Position numbers and translations under genes: made by a program
Shown here: positions 1 to 11,691 of the stretch, piece after piece
Numbering within the stretch: the first letter of the stretch is position 1
Layout: each line of letters starts with the position of its first letter
NCBI GenBank assembly: GCA_012861695.1
Contig: JAAOOA010000060.1
Span: forward strand, 5,665,683-5,729,682
Direction: 5' to 3'
Source: Trematomus loennbergii
Lineage: Eukaryota; Chordata; Actinopteri; Perciformes; Nototheniidae
DNA length: 64,000 bases
Notes under the pieces: generated by a model
Seen by the model: only the letters and a program-made list of their open reading frames with translations
What the model was told of the DNA's origin: nothing
Databases searched by the model: none

Positions 1-525
1 CCTTGAAAAAAGAGGGAGAACTAAAGTGAAACATTCAAAGATAAACCTTATCCAATGAAACTGTCTTCTAGATTGAGGCTGCAGCCAATTGGTGACTTCT
101 TAAATACTGACAAAAAGAAGATCCTTAGTGCCTGCATCATTTTACAGTAAATATCATATCACACTTCCTTCATGCTGCACTTGGAGCCACCAGTGCTCCA
201 TGTTTCCTGTAACGCAACTTCAAGTGACTTTCTCAGCCAAACAAAAACCTGCATTGGTTGTAAGCAAGCAATCGTTTGTATGTTTAAAGAGCTATTTTAT
301 TATGTTAAGGTGGAAATAAACTAAGTGCATTTACTCACATTGTGTATTCAAGCTCAATTTATATATTATAGACAGGATGCGTGTACCTGCATTTCATTTG
401 TTTTTCTTACTTGAACCAGTAAAGGGAAAAGTAATAAATGTCCAGAGGATCTTGGAGCGAGGGGGCAGGGCGGAATACACCCAAGTCATTTCAAAATAAA
501 AGCCCTCGTCTGGTGAACACGGGGA
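1..525. repeat. Tail of a third copy of the tandem TRIM duplication unit
   Basis: This stretch is nearly identical to 18240-18790. Both begin CCTTGAAAAAA and keep the same order of motifs up to GGGCAGGGCGGAATACAC. It is therefore the distal end of a duplication unit whose body lies left of the window. No gene is visible in it. The open frame at 128-319 has no recognisable domain. Confidence 0.85.
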
Positions 526-1149
526 TGTATTAAGAGAACAAACTGCACTTTTTAAGTGTTTTTAACTTATCGTTAGAAATAACAAGAGAGAGCCGTAGAG
601 ACAGTCATTAATGTCCTTTCAGAGTCTATTTTGGTAAGACTAGTTTTCTAATGTTTGGTTTTTTTGAAAGATATTGATCCATAACTCAAACACAAACGAT
701 GTCTCTTAACCACCATAGTTAGGTAGACGAGGAGGTTCAGCCTTATTTCCCTGCTTGTTGAATACTATATTCTGTAGTGCCGAGAGACGGGAGTCAGAGG
801 CGGTGTGTCAAAAGACAAAGCTAGTCTTTTATTGAACATGGAACAGCATGTAAACAAACTCAATCCCGGGGAAACTCACTGACCGAAAACGGAAGTTCCT
901 CTAAACTAAATGTCCGTGCGGAACAATACCCCCACCCATAGTTCCGTGGGTGAATGATGTCAACCCCCACACAAGCCCCCCCAGGATTCACGCATGATCA
1001 AAATCCTCACATCGGGGAGGAAGGACCACCCGACCCCGGCGAGTAAGGATGGGTCGAGGAGGGCGGGGTCGCAGGTGCCCTCTTTGTCGACAAGCTCCGA
1101 GGGCAAGGGCGTCCACGAGGGAGGGCACCCCGGCAAGGGTTGGGGGTGG

Positions 1150-2031
1150 CGGCAGAGCCAACTCCAACAGCCTGGAAGCGTCCACATGAGAAGGCTTAAT
1201 CCTATCAATGGACACGGTCTCAGGTCTTCCACCAACGTCCACCACCAGGCCCTTGTCCCTGTGTCGTATGACCCTTAACGGGCCGTCGTAAGGGGCCGTA
1301 GGGGGCCGCGGTGGGCGCCGTGACTAATGAAGACAAATTCTGCCGACCGTAGCCCGGGGGACACCCGGACAGCGGGGTTGCTGTGCTGCGATGTGGGGAC
1401 AGGTGTGTATGTCCCGGCGATCTCCAGCAGGGAGGAGCGCTGCCTGGCTGCAGACCAGGGCACAGTGGCGTCCGGAATGAAATCCCCGGGGACTCGTAGC
1501 ATCTGGCCATACACAAGCTCCGACGACGATGATTGGAGGTCTTCTTTGGGGGCGCACCTGAGGCCGAGCATAACCCACAGGAGCTTATCCACCAAGTTGC
1601 CGTCAGTCAAGAAGGCACGCAGGGCTCCCTTCAAAGATCGGTGGAAACGCTCACATAAGCCGTTAGCCTGGGTGTGATAGACGGTGGTGCGGTGCAGCTT
1701 GATCCACAAACCCTCGGCAACCGCGTTCCAGAGCTCCGAAGTTAACTGGGTTCCCCGGTCAGACGGCGTCCGGAAGCGTGCCACCCACGTACCGATGAAT
1801 GCGCGGGCCACGTCAGAAGATGCCGTCGAGGTGAAGGGAACGCCCCTGGTCAACACTCCTTTCCGGAACCGCAAAAAGTTCAAAAGGGGCTCTAGTATGG
1901 CGGTGCACTTGAGCCCGTTGACAGGCCACGCATGAGGTCTTCACGTCCTTCTTTAGCCCCTTCCACACAAACTTCTGCAACACCAATTTCACGGACGGTT
2001 TCTTGCCGGGTTTGGGAAGGTTGTTAATCAC
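1150..2031 (-). pseudogene. Gypsy integrase remnant, copy 1
   Basis: The reading frames carry the integrase zinc region (KFVWKGLKKDV followed by a CVAC pair). They then carry part of the rve core with SDRGTQLTSELW and a NGLCERFHRSLK stretch holding the catalytic glutamate. The segment with the first catalytic aspartate is missing here: the frame jumps from the zinc region to the core near 1870-1900. Copy 2 keeps that aspartate region (VDLVGP) but has lost the second. Frameshifts and the deletion mean no functional integrase can be made. Confidence 0.8.
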
Positions 2032-2059
2032 CTCAAAAAGGGGTCAAAAGGGTCTGCGC

Positions 2060-2510
2060 CAGTTCGCAGGGACTAGCGGTCGAGGCTTGCCCGTGAGAGT
2101 CGCACAACAACTTTGCGCCTGAGTCACCGACCGCGACCTCCTCCAGGCGTAATCCTGATTCCGAGGCCTTGAGGGTCTGCACCCATGGTCAGAGGCCTGG
2201 TCCGTGCTAATGCGGAGGTAATCGAGGCCCAGCTGCCCAGCTGCACAGCTCCGATGACCACTCTGGAGAGGCAGTCCCCGACCACGTTAGCCTTACCAGC
2301 GAAATGTTGGATGTCGATGTTGTACTCGGATATGTACGAGATCTGGCGTTGCTGGCGGGCGGACCCCAGCACGGCCACCTTGGACATGCAGAATGTGAGT
2401 GACATGTGGTCCATGAACGCCGTAAACTCACGGCCTTCCAGCAGGAACCGGAAGTGGCGAATCGCCAACCAGAGGCCAAGGAGTCCCCTGCCGAACGCGC
2501 TGTACTTGCG
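2060..2510 (-). pseudogene. Gypsy RNase H remnant, copy 1
   Basis: The minus frame 2124-2468 reads RFLLEGREFTAFMDH, then ARQQRQISYISEY and a GKANVVGDCLSR end. This order is typical of the RNase H domain of fish Gypsy polyproteins. The domain is cut off at its N-terminal side near 2510 and is followed by the integrase remnant. In many relatives the second block has DHK, where this copy has DHM. It is a fossil fragment with no upstream reverse transcriptase. Confidence 0.8.
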
Positions 2511-2997
2511 CCCCCTGGGGGTTAACTGTTTGGTAAGTGACTGTCAAAATGCTTATTTCCCAATTTGGGATGTATAACGTATCTATATATCCATCTTTAT
2601 TTTGAAAAGTACAACAGGAAGTCTTCCTTCACTGCACAGCTAACGTCCAAGCTAACGGCTAACCCGCAGAGAAAACGTTCATTATGGATAAAACAGCAAC
2701 AACAACTATTGTCTCATCGCTTCACTCACCTGTCTCTCCGGAGCGACCACACGGTTCTTTAAACCTTCATGTCCCAGTTCAACCATAAACTCTGGAATGC
2801 GGTTAAAAGCTGACAAAAACACATTCATGTCAAATAAAAACTCACCTACAAAACATCGAGTTAGACAGGAAACACCGGAAGCACTTGAAAATAAAAGCAC
2901 GACGGTCTGATTTAAAGGAGGCTGAACGTTATCTCTTTTTTATTTAGGCACAGTGGTGAGAAGTAAATAAGTACATTTACTCAAGTGCTCTTCTTAA

Positions 2998-4170
2998 CCT
3001 GTTAAGCCTGAGAGACCCCGGTACCGGGGCACTGCCGCAACATCTTGCAGGAAACAGTGTCTGAGGGAATGTTCATTTAATAAAACTATGAATGTTTTAT
3101 ATCCATGTAACGAGAAGAAACTCATCTAACTGATCTTTTTTTTTTTTTTTCAAAAGAAAACCCACAATGCTAACGCTGAGCCTCTGAATTAGCAACGAGC
3201 GAAAAATGCGAACAGATTACTGCACCGAAACACTCACAAAACCTTATTATTTATCTTTTCTCCACATCCATGACATCGTTTCACATCGTGAGGTGACACA
3301 GAATCGAAGGGTACCCTCGTTATCACTGAATTATACGAATCGCGACGTTATAAAACAAAAACAGACATCAAAACATGTGGCGCTAGGTAGCTAAAAATGC
3401 TAACATGGTTACCTTGTCTCTGTCGTCTGCTCCAAAGTGGTCTTCAATGGCATTAAAACGATAAAAACGCTGCTGAAGTTAATCCATATAGGTTAATCTA
3501 ATGTGTCTGTGTCCCTTTGAAATGATTTCTGATAATCCATGAGCAATAAAACTGCTTTTCCGTTTCTAGATGTCAGAGCTAGAGTGTAGGTTCACTCTCA
3601 TGCAAAACTACATGCACAAAGCCCCCACCTTTTTGTTTTACAACGAGTGTGTGTGTGGGGGACTCCCCCTTCGATTCTATTGGCTCTAACGGTCAGAAAG
3701 AGGTGTCAACCATCAAAATCGACCAATGGGTTCCAGAGATATGGAATAAAAAACATTTCCACCCAAATCACCTCAGAGGTGGAATGTTTTTGGCTAAACC
3801 TCTCTAAAAAGGTCAAATGTCACTTGTTTTGCATCAATCTTGATACAGGGTACTTATTATATGTTGTACTTTGGATTCCTAAAGCTTTTAGTCTACTAAC
3901 CCATCATCTAAGGGTAGTTTTCACTATAAGTAAAAAATAATTTTTGGACGGACACTATAATTTACAGTTTTTTACTATGTAAAATCTGAATTTTCTTTAA
4001 AATAAAAACATCTATATTGTTCTGACCTTTCTAAATCCTACTCACAGGTTTATCATTACTTTGAGAAAAAAGATTATTAATTTAACCCTTTTAGAAGGAA
4101 GATATGGTAATTTGTTCTGGGAATGTCATTTTCGAGCCTGAGACCTGAAAAAGGCTCAGGGCTTAACAGG
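2998..4170. mobile_element. TTAA-type MITE family X, copy 1
   Basis: The element runs from CCTGTTAAGCC to GGCTTAACAGG, with TTAA at 2994-2997 and 4171-4174. It carries no convincing coding region. Family X also occurs at 11692-12866, at a different site relative to the duplicated backbone, so the two copies inserted independently. TTAA duplications are used by piggyBac and Kolobok transposases; I cannot tell which one moved it. Confidence 0.8.
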
Positions 4171-4174
4171 TTAA

Positions 4175-4553
4175 AGGTGGGAAGGTAAGTTTGAGAAACC
4201 GGCTCGAGATACACTTTTTGTTATATTCCATGGAATGCTCTTAACATCCCGATAGCAATGAATATCTGAAGTGCTTTGACAAAAAATCCATAAAAAAATG
4301 TCATCTGTGGAAGCCGTAGTACTGTAAAAAGCACGACCAATCATTTGAGCCGGCCCGGCTGAAATAACTGGATGGCCTACCTGCCTGTCAGCCTTCCATC
4401 TGTGCACAAACTTATCTCGTGCCCTCATTGGTCATGTGCGCGTTCGTGTGTGTTGGAGGAGGGGCTCTGTAAGGAAGTGGCAGATTTTTTCCGGCTGTGT
4501 ATTTTCAAATTCTAGCACACGAGCTGGTTTCTCCAAAATAACCTACCCCACCT
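4175..4553. mobile_element. TTAA-type MITE family Y, copy 1
   Basis: The inverted ends are AGGTGGGAAGGTAAG and AACCTACCCCACCT, bounded by TTAA (4171-4174 and 4554-4557). It sits directly against family X copy 1 and shares its TTAA. The inside contains the GAGGAGGGGCTCTGTAAGGAAG block seen in all family Y copies (10338, 12921, 50296). Confidence 0.8.
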
Positions 4554-4725
4554 TTAATTACAATTTTGAGATACTTGTATGTTCTCTGTACTTACTTCTT
4601 CTCCAATACAATTCAGAGTAAATTGTGTGCTTTTCCTCCACTACATGTATTTAATCCCTTTAGTTACTTTACAGATCTGGATGAATGATGTGAAATATAA
4701 TCAAGTCTTAAATCAGACTTTAGTT

Positions 4726-5256
4726 CAGGGGTGTCAAACTCATGGCCCGGGGGCCAAATCCGGCCAGTGACTTCACTTCATGCGGCCCCACAAGAGCTTG
4801 CAAAACATATAATACGTTTATTAGACGGTTACAGGACGATTTACAGAAGCACGTTGCCCATAAACTACATGTCCCACAATGCATCTCAAATTTGCCTTTT
4901 TTTCTCAGAATTTGACTTTTTTCTCAGAATTTGACTTTTTTCTTCAAAATGTCACTTATTTTTTTTTATTCTGACTTTTTTCCAGAATTTTGCTTTTCTC
5001 TTTAAATCATTTTGTGACATTCTCACTTAAGAGACTTCCAATTATTTGCCCTAGACTTCTGCATTCAGACCTAGTTAATTATGAAGTTATTACCCTATCC
5101 GATAATAATCCAATGCAGAGGCAATAATGGAATTAATACATTATTTTATATATTAAACATTTATATATGTATTTTTATATAGTCTTGAAGTTACAACCGG
5201 CCCTTTGAGTGCAACCATAATGCGAATGTGGCCCGCGATGAAATTGAGTTTGACAC
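4726..5256. mobile_element. hAT-type MITE with CAGGGGTGTCAAACTC end
   Basis: The left end is CAGGGGTGTCAAACTCATGG and the right end reads GAGTTTGACAC. The octamer CTTTAGTT lies on both sides (718-725 and 257-264 of the local thousands). The right terminus has lost a few bases. The paralogous position at about 13655 (GACGTTAGTTCC) lacks the element, so this insertion came after the duplication. Confidence 0.75.
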
Positions 5257-5606
5257 CTTTAGTTCCACCTGGAGTAAATTCACAAGCTACCGTGCAGTAT
5301 ACAAAGTCATTCAAACTAGCTGCACCTTTACCAGCTTTGAGAACACTTTAATGATCAATCATTATAAAACATATCATATATTTATTCTGAAATGGACCAA
5401 TCTGCACAATGACTACTTTTACTGTCACTACTTTAACTATATGTTGATGCTAATACTTTTCTACTTTACTTGAGTAACATTTTGAATGCAGGACTTTTAC
5501 TGTAACAGAGTATTCCTACACTCTGGTACTTCTACTTTTACTCAAGAACAAGATCTGAGTACTTCTACTTTTACTCAAGTACAAGATCTTAGTTATCCCA
5601 CCTCTG

Positions 5607-6827
5607 GCAGTGAGATATTTAAATACATATACCCAAATTCAACTTAATGAGGCCTTAAGAACACTTTGTTCTAGATATGTGGTGCGAAAAAAACGAACAA
5701 TGCTTCTAAATGTGTAATTTTATTAGTATATCATCACCTTCACACAATTTATGTTGTACATTTCACCATGGCTGATATCTAGGTCAGGATGTGATGAAAC
5801 ATCCCAGAATTCACAGCAAACAAAATCCTAAAAATCCCAACTTAAACCAAGGATAACAAGGAACATAATAACAAGCATATATGAGTAAATACAAATAAAA
5901 ATCAGCAACAGTTATATTGATGTTCAAACAGAGAATAAAATGTAATAACTTCATTTTAATGTTACATCAGTGTTAGATAAGATGATATTTGTAATAAAAG
6001 ATACATCATTTGCATTTCCTTTCAAGACTTTGACAATAAACAAAACATTTAATAAGGGATCTAAATAAAAAAGATACTCCCTGAAAAGTTAAAGGCACCA
6101 AAGCACACCTTAGTCTTTATAGTGGAAAACATGCAAAGAGGGACCTCTGGTGGGGAATTTAAAATCTGCAAAAAGCTCACAGTGAGCAGGATGAAGATTA
6201 AAGTTCATTTGAAGCCACGTTAAACATTAACCCAATGAGTATAAGTACTCAAATTGAATACTGCTTCAACACTATGCATGCTATAATACACAACCTTTTA
6301 CCCAACAGCACATTTACTTAATTACTGCATCATTATGACAAAAGATTATTTAAATGGAGTATGCTTCATGTTTTAGATGCAAAATGTAATTAAAATAGGT
6401 AATATTTAAACTCACAATCAGTTTATACAATATGTGTAGAGACATGAATACAACAATAACAGCACAGCATCTTAATGCATCAATTCAGAACCATTTAGGA
6501 GAAATTACTACTTCAATGTTACCTTTACTGCAAATAAAATAGTAAATGTATGGTATAGTGAATGCCAGAGTACTTTTCCAGCATTTTTCCTTGTCATTTT
6601 AAAATCTACAAATGTAAACAATGTCCAGTGCTTTAAATGTTTGGGGTTTTCTTCACTTGTGGAAACATTTGTAGCATTTTTTTCCTGAACAAATAATACA
6701 GGAATGATGATTTGCAAAATCTTTTAACTAACTGCATCATAAGTGCCAACCACTTGTTGCATTTACCAAAAAAAACGTTGTCTAGTATCTGAGGATTACC
6801 CCTTTTCCTCTCAATAACTTCTTAAGC
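5607..6827. other. Conserved non-coding flank downstream of TRIM copy 1
   Basis: No gene is seen. The stretch is AT-rich and collinear with 14800-16016. It lies downstream of the minus-strand TRIM pseudogene and probably includes its old 3' untranslated region. The only reading frames are short and lack domains. Confidence 0.6.
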
Positions 6828-8471
6828 TCACAACATCTCAGCAGTGTTTCCAATGGGACCACTAAGACATAGTCCTGCATAGAGAGGCTGAGTGAAGGTG
6901 GTCTTGATTCTGAGCAGGAGGGTCATGGTTTCCTCTGAGACGCTGTAGAAGGACAGGATGCCTGCACTTTGATCCAGGTAAACCCCGACCCTGGAGGACT
7001 GAGGACCTGAGATGGGAGCTTGGTGTTTCTTATGTCTGATCATAACGACCTTTGTAAAAACCTAATGCCCATGACTTGTCACTATCTCCAAATTTTTCAT
7101 TTACAGTGTCATTGTCTTTGTATGCTACAGCCACTTCAACTCCTCCCACACCTTTCTCCACCTCCCAGTAACAACGTCCAGGCAGACTCTCTTTACTCAG
7201 GACCTGCTGATATGTGAATCTGTCGTGTGATTAGGATAATGTTGTCCTAGCGTTGAAGTTACTTTTTGGTTCCTCTCAGATAACGAAAACGTGTGTGTGC
7301 TGTGTTTGGATCCAGTGTGATTTGCGTGAGTATTTCAAGAATTCAGCTCTGGTCTGGGCTGTGGTTGTGACAGCAACATGTCCACATCACCCACTGTCAG
7401 ATAGACGTTTGTCCATTTATCTCTCAGGACGTCCAGTAGTTTATCTCTGAATTTTGACAAAGCTGCTTTCACATCTTCAAGGTAGCTCAGAGGAAGGATG
7501 TTGATGCTGGATGAGTGTGTAGGTTCACTGAGGGCTGGCAGTGAGGGGTAGCTTTGAATAAACTGGGTGTGATCCTCTGTGTGAGACAGCAGCTTCAGCT
7601 CAGTCTCTCCTCTTCAGCTCAGCCATCTCCTGCTCCAGCTTCTCCTGAAGCTCTTTGACTCGACTCACTTCACTCTTCTGCTGGGATCTGACCTGCTGCT
7701 TCACATCAGAGCTTCTTTTTCCATGAGACGGATCAGCTCAGTGAACATCTTCTCACTGTCCTCCACTGCTTTATCAGCAGAGCCATTGACGGCCTCCACC
7801 TCCTGCTGAAGCAGCTTCACCTCCTTCTCTCTGTCCTGGATTCTCTGCTGGATGTTTTGTCGACTCCCCTCCAGCTCTCTCTGCCTCTCAGTCCTCTCTG
7901 CTGCAGCTGACACTGTGTCGTGGCCTTTGTGTTCGTCCACAGAGCAGAGATAACAGATACACTGCTGATCAGTGCGGCAGAACATCTTCATCACCTCGTC
8001 GTGACGAGAGCAGATGTTCTCCTGGAGCTTCTTGGAGGGCTCCACCAGCTTGTGTTTTTTAAAGGCAGGAGATTGATAATGAGGCTGGAGGTGTTTCTCA
8101 CAGTAAGAGATCAAACACTGCAGACAGGACTTACAGGCTCTCAGTTTTCTCCCAGTGCAGACATCACAGGCCACATCTTCAGCTCCAGCATAGCAGTGAT
8201 CAGCAGGAGCTTCTTGGAGTCCAGTCTTCTTCTGTTTCTCCACTAAATCTGCTAACGTGATGCTTTTCAGCAGGACAGGCCTCGGTGTGAAGCTCTGCCT
8301 ACACTGAGGGCAGCTGTAGATTTCCTTCTCATCCTCTTCATCCCAGTGGGTTTGAATACAATTCATGCAGAAACTGTGTCCACAGGAAGTAGTCGCAGGA
8401 TCCTTAAGTACATCCAGACATATCGAACAGCAAATTGCGTCCTGGTCCAGCTGAGCTCCTTTCTGCGCCAT
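6828..8471 (-). pseudogene. TRIM (RING, B-box, coiled coil, PRY/SPRY) pseudogene, copy 1
   Basis: From the start codon at 8471 the frame encodes an N-terminal C3HC4 RING finger ([14 protein letters not shown], then CGHSFC, then CPQC; residues about 12-58). B-box-type zinc sequence follows (ACDVC, CKSC, then CSRHDEVMKMFC, residues about 100-175), then a coiled coil to about residue 255. A one-base loss near 7715 compared with copy 2 (ATGGAAAAAG against ATGGAGAAAAG) closes the frame. Further frames towards 6828 give PRY/SPRY pieces, ending in a SGPIGNTAEML-type terminus. The 1.64-kb span is the right length for a full TRIM protein of about 550 residues without introns, as in fish finTRIM or TRIM16/25-like proteins, which act as ubiquitin ligases often linked to antiviral defence. 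Frameshifts argue for a pseudogene, although sequence errors are possible. Confidence 0.75.
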
Positions 8472-8559
8472 TATACCTCCCTTACAGCGAGTGACAGTCT
8501 GCAGTTGATATAGCCTGCCAGCTCACTCCTTCACAATGGTTACGTTTCACCTACATCGA

Positions 8560-9190
8560 AACTGTAGTTCAGTGAAGGGGAGGGACAAGTGATTATCAGA
8601 AAAGTACAGCATGCTATCTATGAGATATGCAGAAAATTACGGGTTTACAAGCTTAACAGGGTTCAGGGTTCAAGGATTAAAGATTTCAAGGCTTTTATTG
8701 TCATTCGTACATAGCTACAGTGTAGTTATGTCGATGGAAATCTTAGGTCACAGGCTACTCCAACAGTGCAACACAATAAAACAGATAACAGGGTGTGTTT
8801 AGTACTCTTTATTCCCGTATTAAGCACATTGTGACAACAGGACTTTGAGCTGACTGAATGATCTTTTAAATGACGATACCGCTGCCAAATAAATTAAGTG
8901 GAACACAAGGGACAATATTTCCCTTTGTGATGTAGTGGAGTATAAGTATAGGATAGTATAATACAAAATAGTTTAAAGTAAAGTAACCAAGAACTGTACT
9001 AGAGTAAATGTTCTTAGTCACTTTTGAACTCGTATGTAATGTGCTGTAAAATTAAAGTTTATTTATTTTTAAATATAATTTTTTATTGAATACATTTGTA
9101 TGTTTGATAGTAGCAGCCAGAATGAAATGAAGTATATTTCAATCAAACGGAGCTTTGTATTTAAATGACCGGAAAAATCGGACCAAAAAA
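8560..9190. other. Upstream flank of TRIM copy 1, no gene seen
   Basis: The first part matches the flank of copy 2 (17690-18226), with deletions and an extra segment at about 8650-8790 that copy 2 lacks. No domain-bearing reading frame or RNA gene is visible. Confidence 0.5.
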
Positions 9191-9194
9191 ATAC

Positions 9195-9300
9195 GGAGTG
9201 TGGACTGGTACTGGAGAGGGGCCAGTTCACCTCCTGGGCCACTGCCGAAGTGCCCTTGAGCAAGGCACCTAACCCCCAACTGCTCACTGGCGCCGGCTAG
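9195..9300. repeat. Teleost LINE/SINE-related repeat fragment
   Basis: It contains TGCCCTTGAGCAAGGCACCT and AACTGCTC, a block that recurs in many fish retroposons. It is a fragment only; no ends or target duplication are visible. Confidence 0.5.
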
Positions 9301-9429
9301 ACTGGCTGCCTCCGCTCTGACCTCTCAACTGCATGTGCATGTGTGCATATAACTGTGTGTGTATTTGTATATGTATGTGCATGTTCTAAAAAGTGTGTAC
9401 TGTGTGTACTGTATGACCTGTATAAAAAC

Positions 9430-10008
9430 TAGGGCTGTCAAGTTAACGTGTTAATAACGCGTTAACGCAAAAAAAAATTAACGCCACTAATTATTTTAAC
9501 GCGATTAACGCATGTGTATTTTTTGTCCTCGGCCGCCCCGTAGTTTCAGAGCGCATCGAGTTTAAAATACCATCTACAAGCTGATGCTGACAGCCCCGCT
9601 CCTGCCGCCCGCTTGTGGCAGACCACACTTCCACGCTCACCAGCAGGCCCAGACTGGCCATCGGGAGGACCGGGAGGGTGTGTGTATGTGTGGTGCGAGC
9701 GAGGCACACCTTACGTGTTGTTGTTGTTGTTGTTAGCATCTGGTGCTAGCTAGCTGCGCTAACGGATATAAGGAGCTGTTTCAATGAAAACAGAGGAGTG
9801 ACATTTCGCCGACAACTGCGCCGAGCACTTAACTTTATGCAGGTCGCCAGACAGTGGGACATTGTACGAAAAGTCAGACACTCAGCACGGATAGTGCGCG
9901 CAACATGATTGCAGCGTCCAGGCAGCTCCCGTTCGAGCATATATGCCTTGAGCTGCACATAGCTCCAACGATCCATCACAGTGTCTCCACATTCACACCA
10001 CGCACGCA

Positions 10009-10097
<89 letters not shown>

Positions 10098-10333
10098 GTA
10101 TTATTGTATGAGAGAGGTTCCAGGTTGAATTGAGGCGAATATTTGTAATGTTCAGAGGTTGTTGTGTTTAATATTCATGAGAATATTTGTCATTGTTCAA
10201 ATGATAATAAACAAACATAAAGCATATTTGTCCACTCATATGTTGATAAGAGTATTAAAAACTTGAAAAATATGCCTCTAAGATACATTTAGAACAGATA
10301 AAAAATGTGCGATTAATTTGCGATTAATCGCGA
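9430..10333. mobile_element. MITE with GTTAACG/CGATTAA-rich ends, right end cut by family Y
   Basis: The left end reads GGGCTGTCAAGTTAACG with repeated GTTAACGC, and the right side has TGCGATTAATTTGCGATTAA. These imperfect inverted ends resemble a widespread vertebrate hAT-like MITE. It contains the microsatellite at 10000-10092. Family Y copy 3 is inserted at the TTAA-like site at its right end, so the terminal bases are missing. Confidence 0.6.
10000..10092. repeat. (GCAC)n(CA)n microsatellite
   Basis: A run of about 20 bases of GCAC repeats passes into about 70 bases of pure CA. The cysteine/valine-rich and threonine/histidine-rich frames over it are artefacts. Confidence 0.98.
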
Positions 10334-10337
10334 TTAA

Positions 10338-10490
10338 AGGTGGGGTAGGTAATTTTGGAGAAACCAGAGTGCGCAAGAATTTGAAAATACACAGCCGGAA
10401 CAAATCTGCCTCTTCCTTACAGAGCCCCTCCTCCAACACACAAGAACGCGCACATGACCAATGAGGGCACGAGATAAGTTTGTGCACAGC
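10338..10490. mobile_element. TTAA-type MITE family Y, copy 3 (truncated)
   Basis: It starts AGGTGGGGTAGGTAA after TTAA (10334-10337) and carries the family Y inner block in inverse order (CAGAGCCCCTCCTCCAACAC). It stops at about 10490, where the Gypsy remnant of unit 2 begins. The missing half marks this as the left breakpoint of duplication unit 2. Confidence 0.75.
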
Positions 10491-10494
10491 AGTC

Positions 10495-11455
10495 TGCCTT
10501 CAAGGATCGGTGGAAACGCTAACATAAGCCGTTAGCCTGGGAGTGATAGGCGGTGGTGCAGTGCCGCTTGACCCCCAAATCCTCGGCAACTGCGTTCCAG
10601 AGCTCCGAAGTAAGGGAGAGGTCAGACGGGGTCCCAAAGCACGCCACCCACGTACTGATGAATGCGCGGGCCACGTCAGAAGATGCCGTCGAGGTGAGGG
10701 GAACAGCCTCGGGCCAGCGGGTTATGCTGTCCACCATCGTGAAGAGGTAGGTGAAACCGTGAGAGGGGGGCAGTGGACCTACGAGGTCGACATTGACATG
10801 GTCAAACCTCCTCTCGGGAACCGCAAAAAGTTCGAAAGGGGCTCTAGTATGGCGGTGCACTTTAGCCCATTGACAGGCCATGCATGAGTCGACCCAGGTC
10901 TTCACGTCCTTCTTAAGCCCCTGCCACACAAACTTCTGCGACACCAACTTCACGGATGGTTTCTTGCCGGGGTGGAAAGGTTGTGAATCGCCTCAAAAAC
11001 GGGTTGGCGCCAGTTCGCAGGGACTAGCGGTCGAGGCTTGCCCGTGGAGAAGTCGCACAACAACTTTGCGTCTGAGTCACCGACCGCGACGTCCTCCAGG
11101 AGTAATCCTGTGTCCGAGGCCTTGAGGGTCTGTACCCCGTGGTCAGAGCCCTGGTCCGTGCTCATGCGGAGGTAATCGAGGCCCAGCTGCACAACTCTGA
11201 TGACCGCTCTGGAGAGGCAGTCCCCGACCACGTTAGCCTTACCAGTGATGTGTTGGATGTCCGTGGTGTACTCGGATATGTACGAGATCTGGCGTTGCCA
11301 GCCACCTTGGACATGCAGAATGTGAGTGATTTGTGGTCCATGAACGCCGTAAACTCACGGCCTTCCAGCAGGAACCGGAAGTTGCAAATCGCCAACCAGA
11401 GGCGAAGGAGTCCACTGCCGAACGCGCTGTACTTGCGCCCCCTGGGGGTTAACTG
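10495..11455 (-). pseudogene. Gypsy integrase and RNase H remnant, copy 2
   Basis: The minus frame 10519-10953 keeps the zinc-region CMAC pair, then VDLVGPLPPSHGFTYLF with the first catalytic aspartate of the rve core, and later TSELWNAVAEDLGVK. The second aspartate motif is damaged (PSDLSLTSELW). RNase H pieces follow at 11162-11395 (RFLLEGREFTAFMDHKSLTF). This copy is cut at 10495 and lacks the integrase C-terminus and LTR region present in copy 1. It is a fossil and part of the duplicated unit. Confidence 0.8.
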
Positions 11456-11691
11456 TTTGGTAAGTGACTGTCAAAATGCTTATTTCCCAATGTGGGATAT
11501 ATAAAGTATCTATATATCCATCTTTATTTTGAAAAGTACAACTGGAAGTCTTCCTTCACTGCACGGCTAACGTCCAAGCTAACGGCTAACCCGCGGAGAA
11601 AACGTTCATTATGGATAAAGCAGCAACAACAACAATATTGACTCATCGCTTCACTCACCTGTCTCTCCGGAGCGACCACACGGTTCTTTAA

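Larger units (their letters stand above)
775..2515 (-). mobile_element. Ty3/Gypsy retrotransposon remnant, copy 1
   Basis: A degraded Gypsy element reads on the minus strand: RNase H (about 2124-2510), linker, integrase (about 1275-2031), and a C-terminal integrase tail near 1150-1245 with the GGRPETVSIDRIKPSH-type motif usual in fish Gypsy elements. At 775-990 the sequence looks like LTR or 3' non-coding DNA, with an AGTCTTTTATT run, but I found no second LTR in the window. Protease, most of the reverse transcriptase and gag are absent. Its right edge is the same as in copy 2 (about 11455), so the fragment predates the duplication. Confidence 0.8.
2951..5606. mobile_element. hAT-like MITE that hosts nested insertions, unit 1
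   Basis: The ends CAGTGGTGAGAAGTA and CCCACCTCTG, with repeated CTACTTTTACTCAAGTA blocks at 5480-5600, match a common class of fish hAT-type MITE. The element has been split by three later insertions (2998-4170, 4175-4553, 4726-5256), which is why it spans 2.6 kb. The paralogous copy is at 13443-14787. I could not define an 8-bp duplication at its ends. Confidence 0.55.
1630..9176. repeat. Segmental duplication, unit 1
   Basis: This unit is collinear with 10495-18226. Both run Gypsy remnant, CGGTTCTTTAA segment, a hAT-like MITE with the motif TTTACTCAAGTGCTC, a shared flank (ATGGCTGATWTCTAGGTCAGG) and a minus-strand TRIM pseudogene. The units differ mainly by transposon insertions and small indels. 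The right end breaks near 9176, where unit 2 continues (18226 onward) and this unit switches to unrelated repeat DNA. Confidence 0.9.

Noticed and set aside
9746..10111. Cys/Val-rich and Thr/His-rich frames
   Set aside because: They are translations of the (GCAC)n(CA)n microsatellite.
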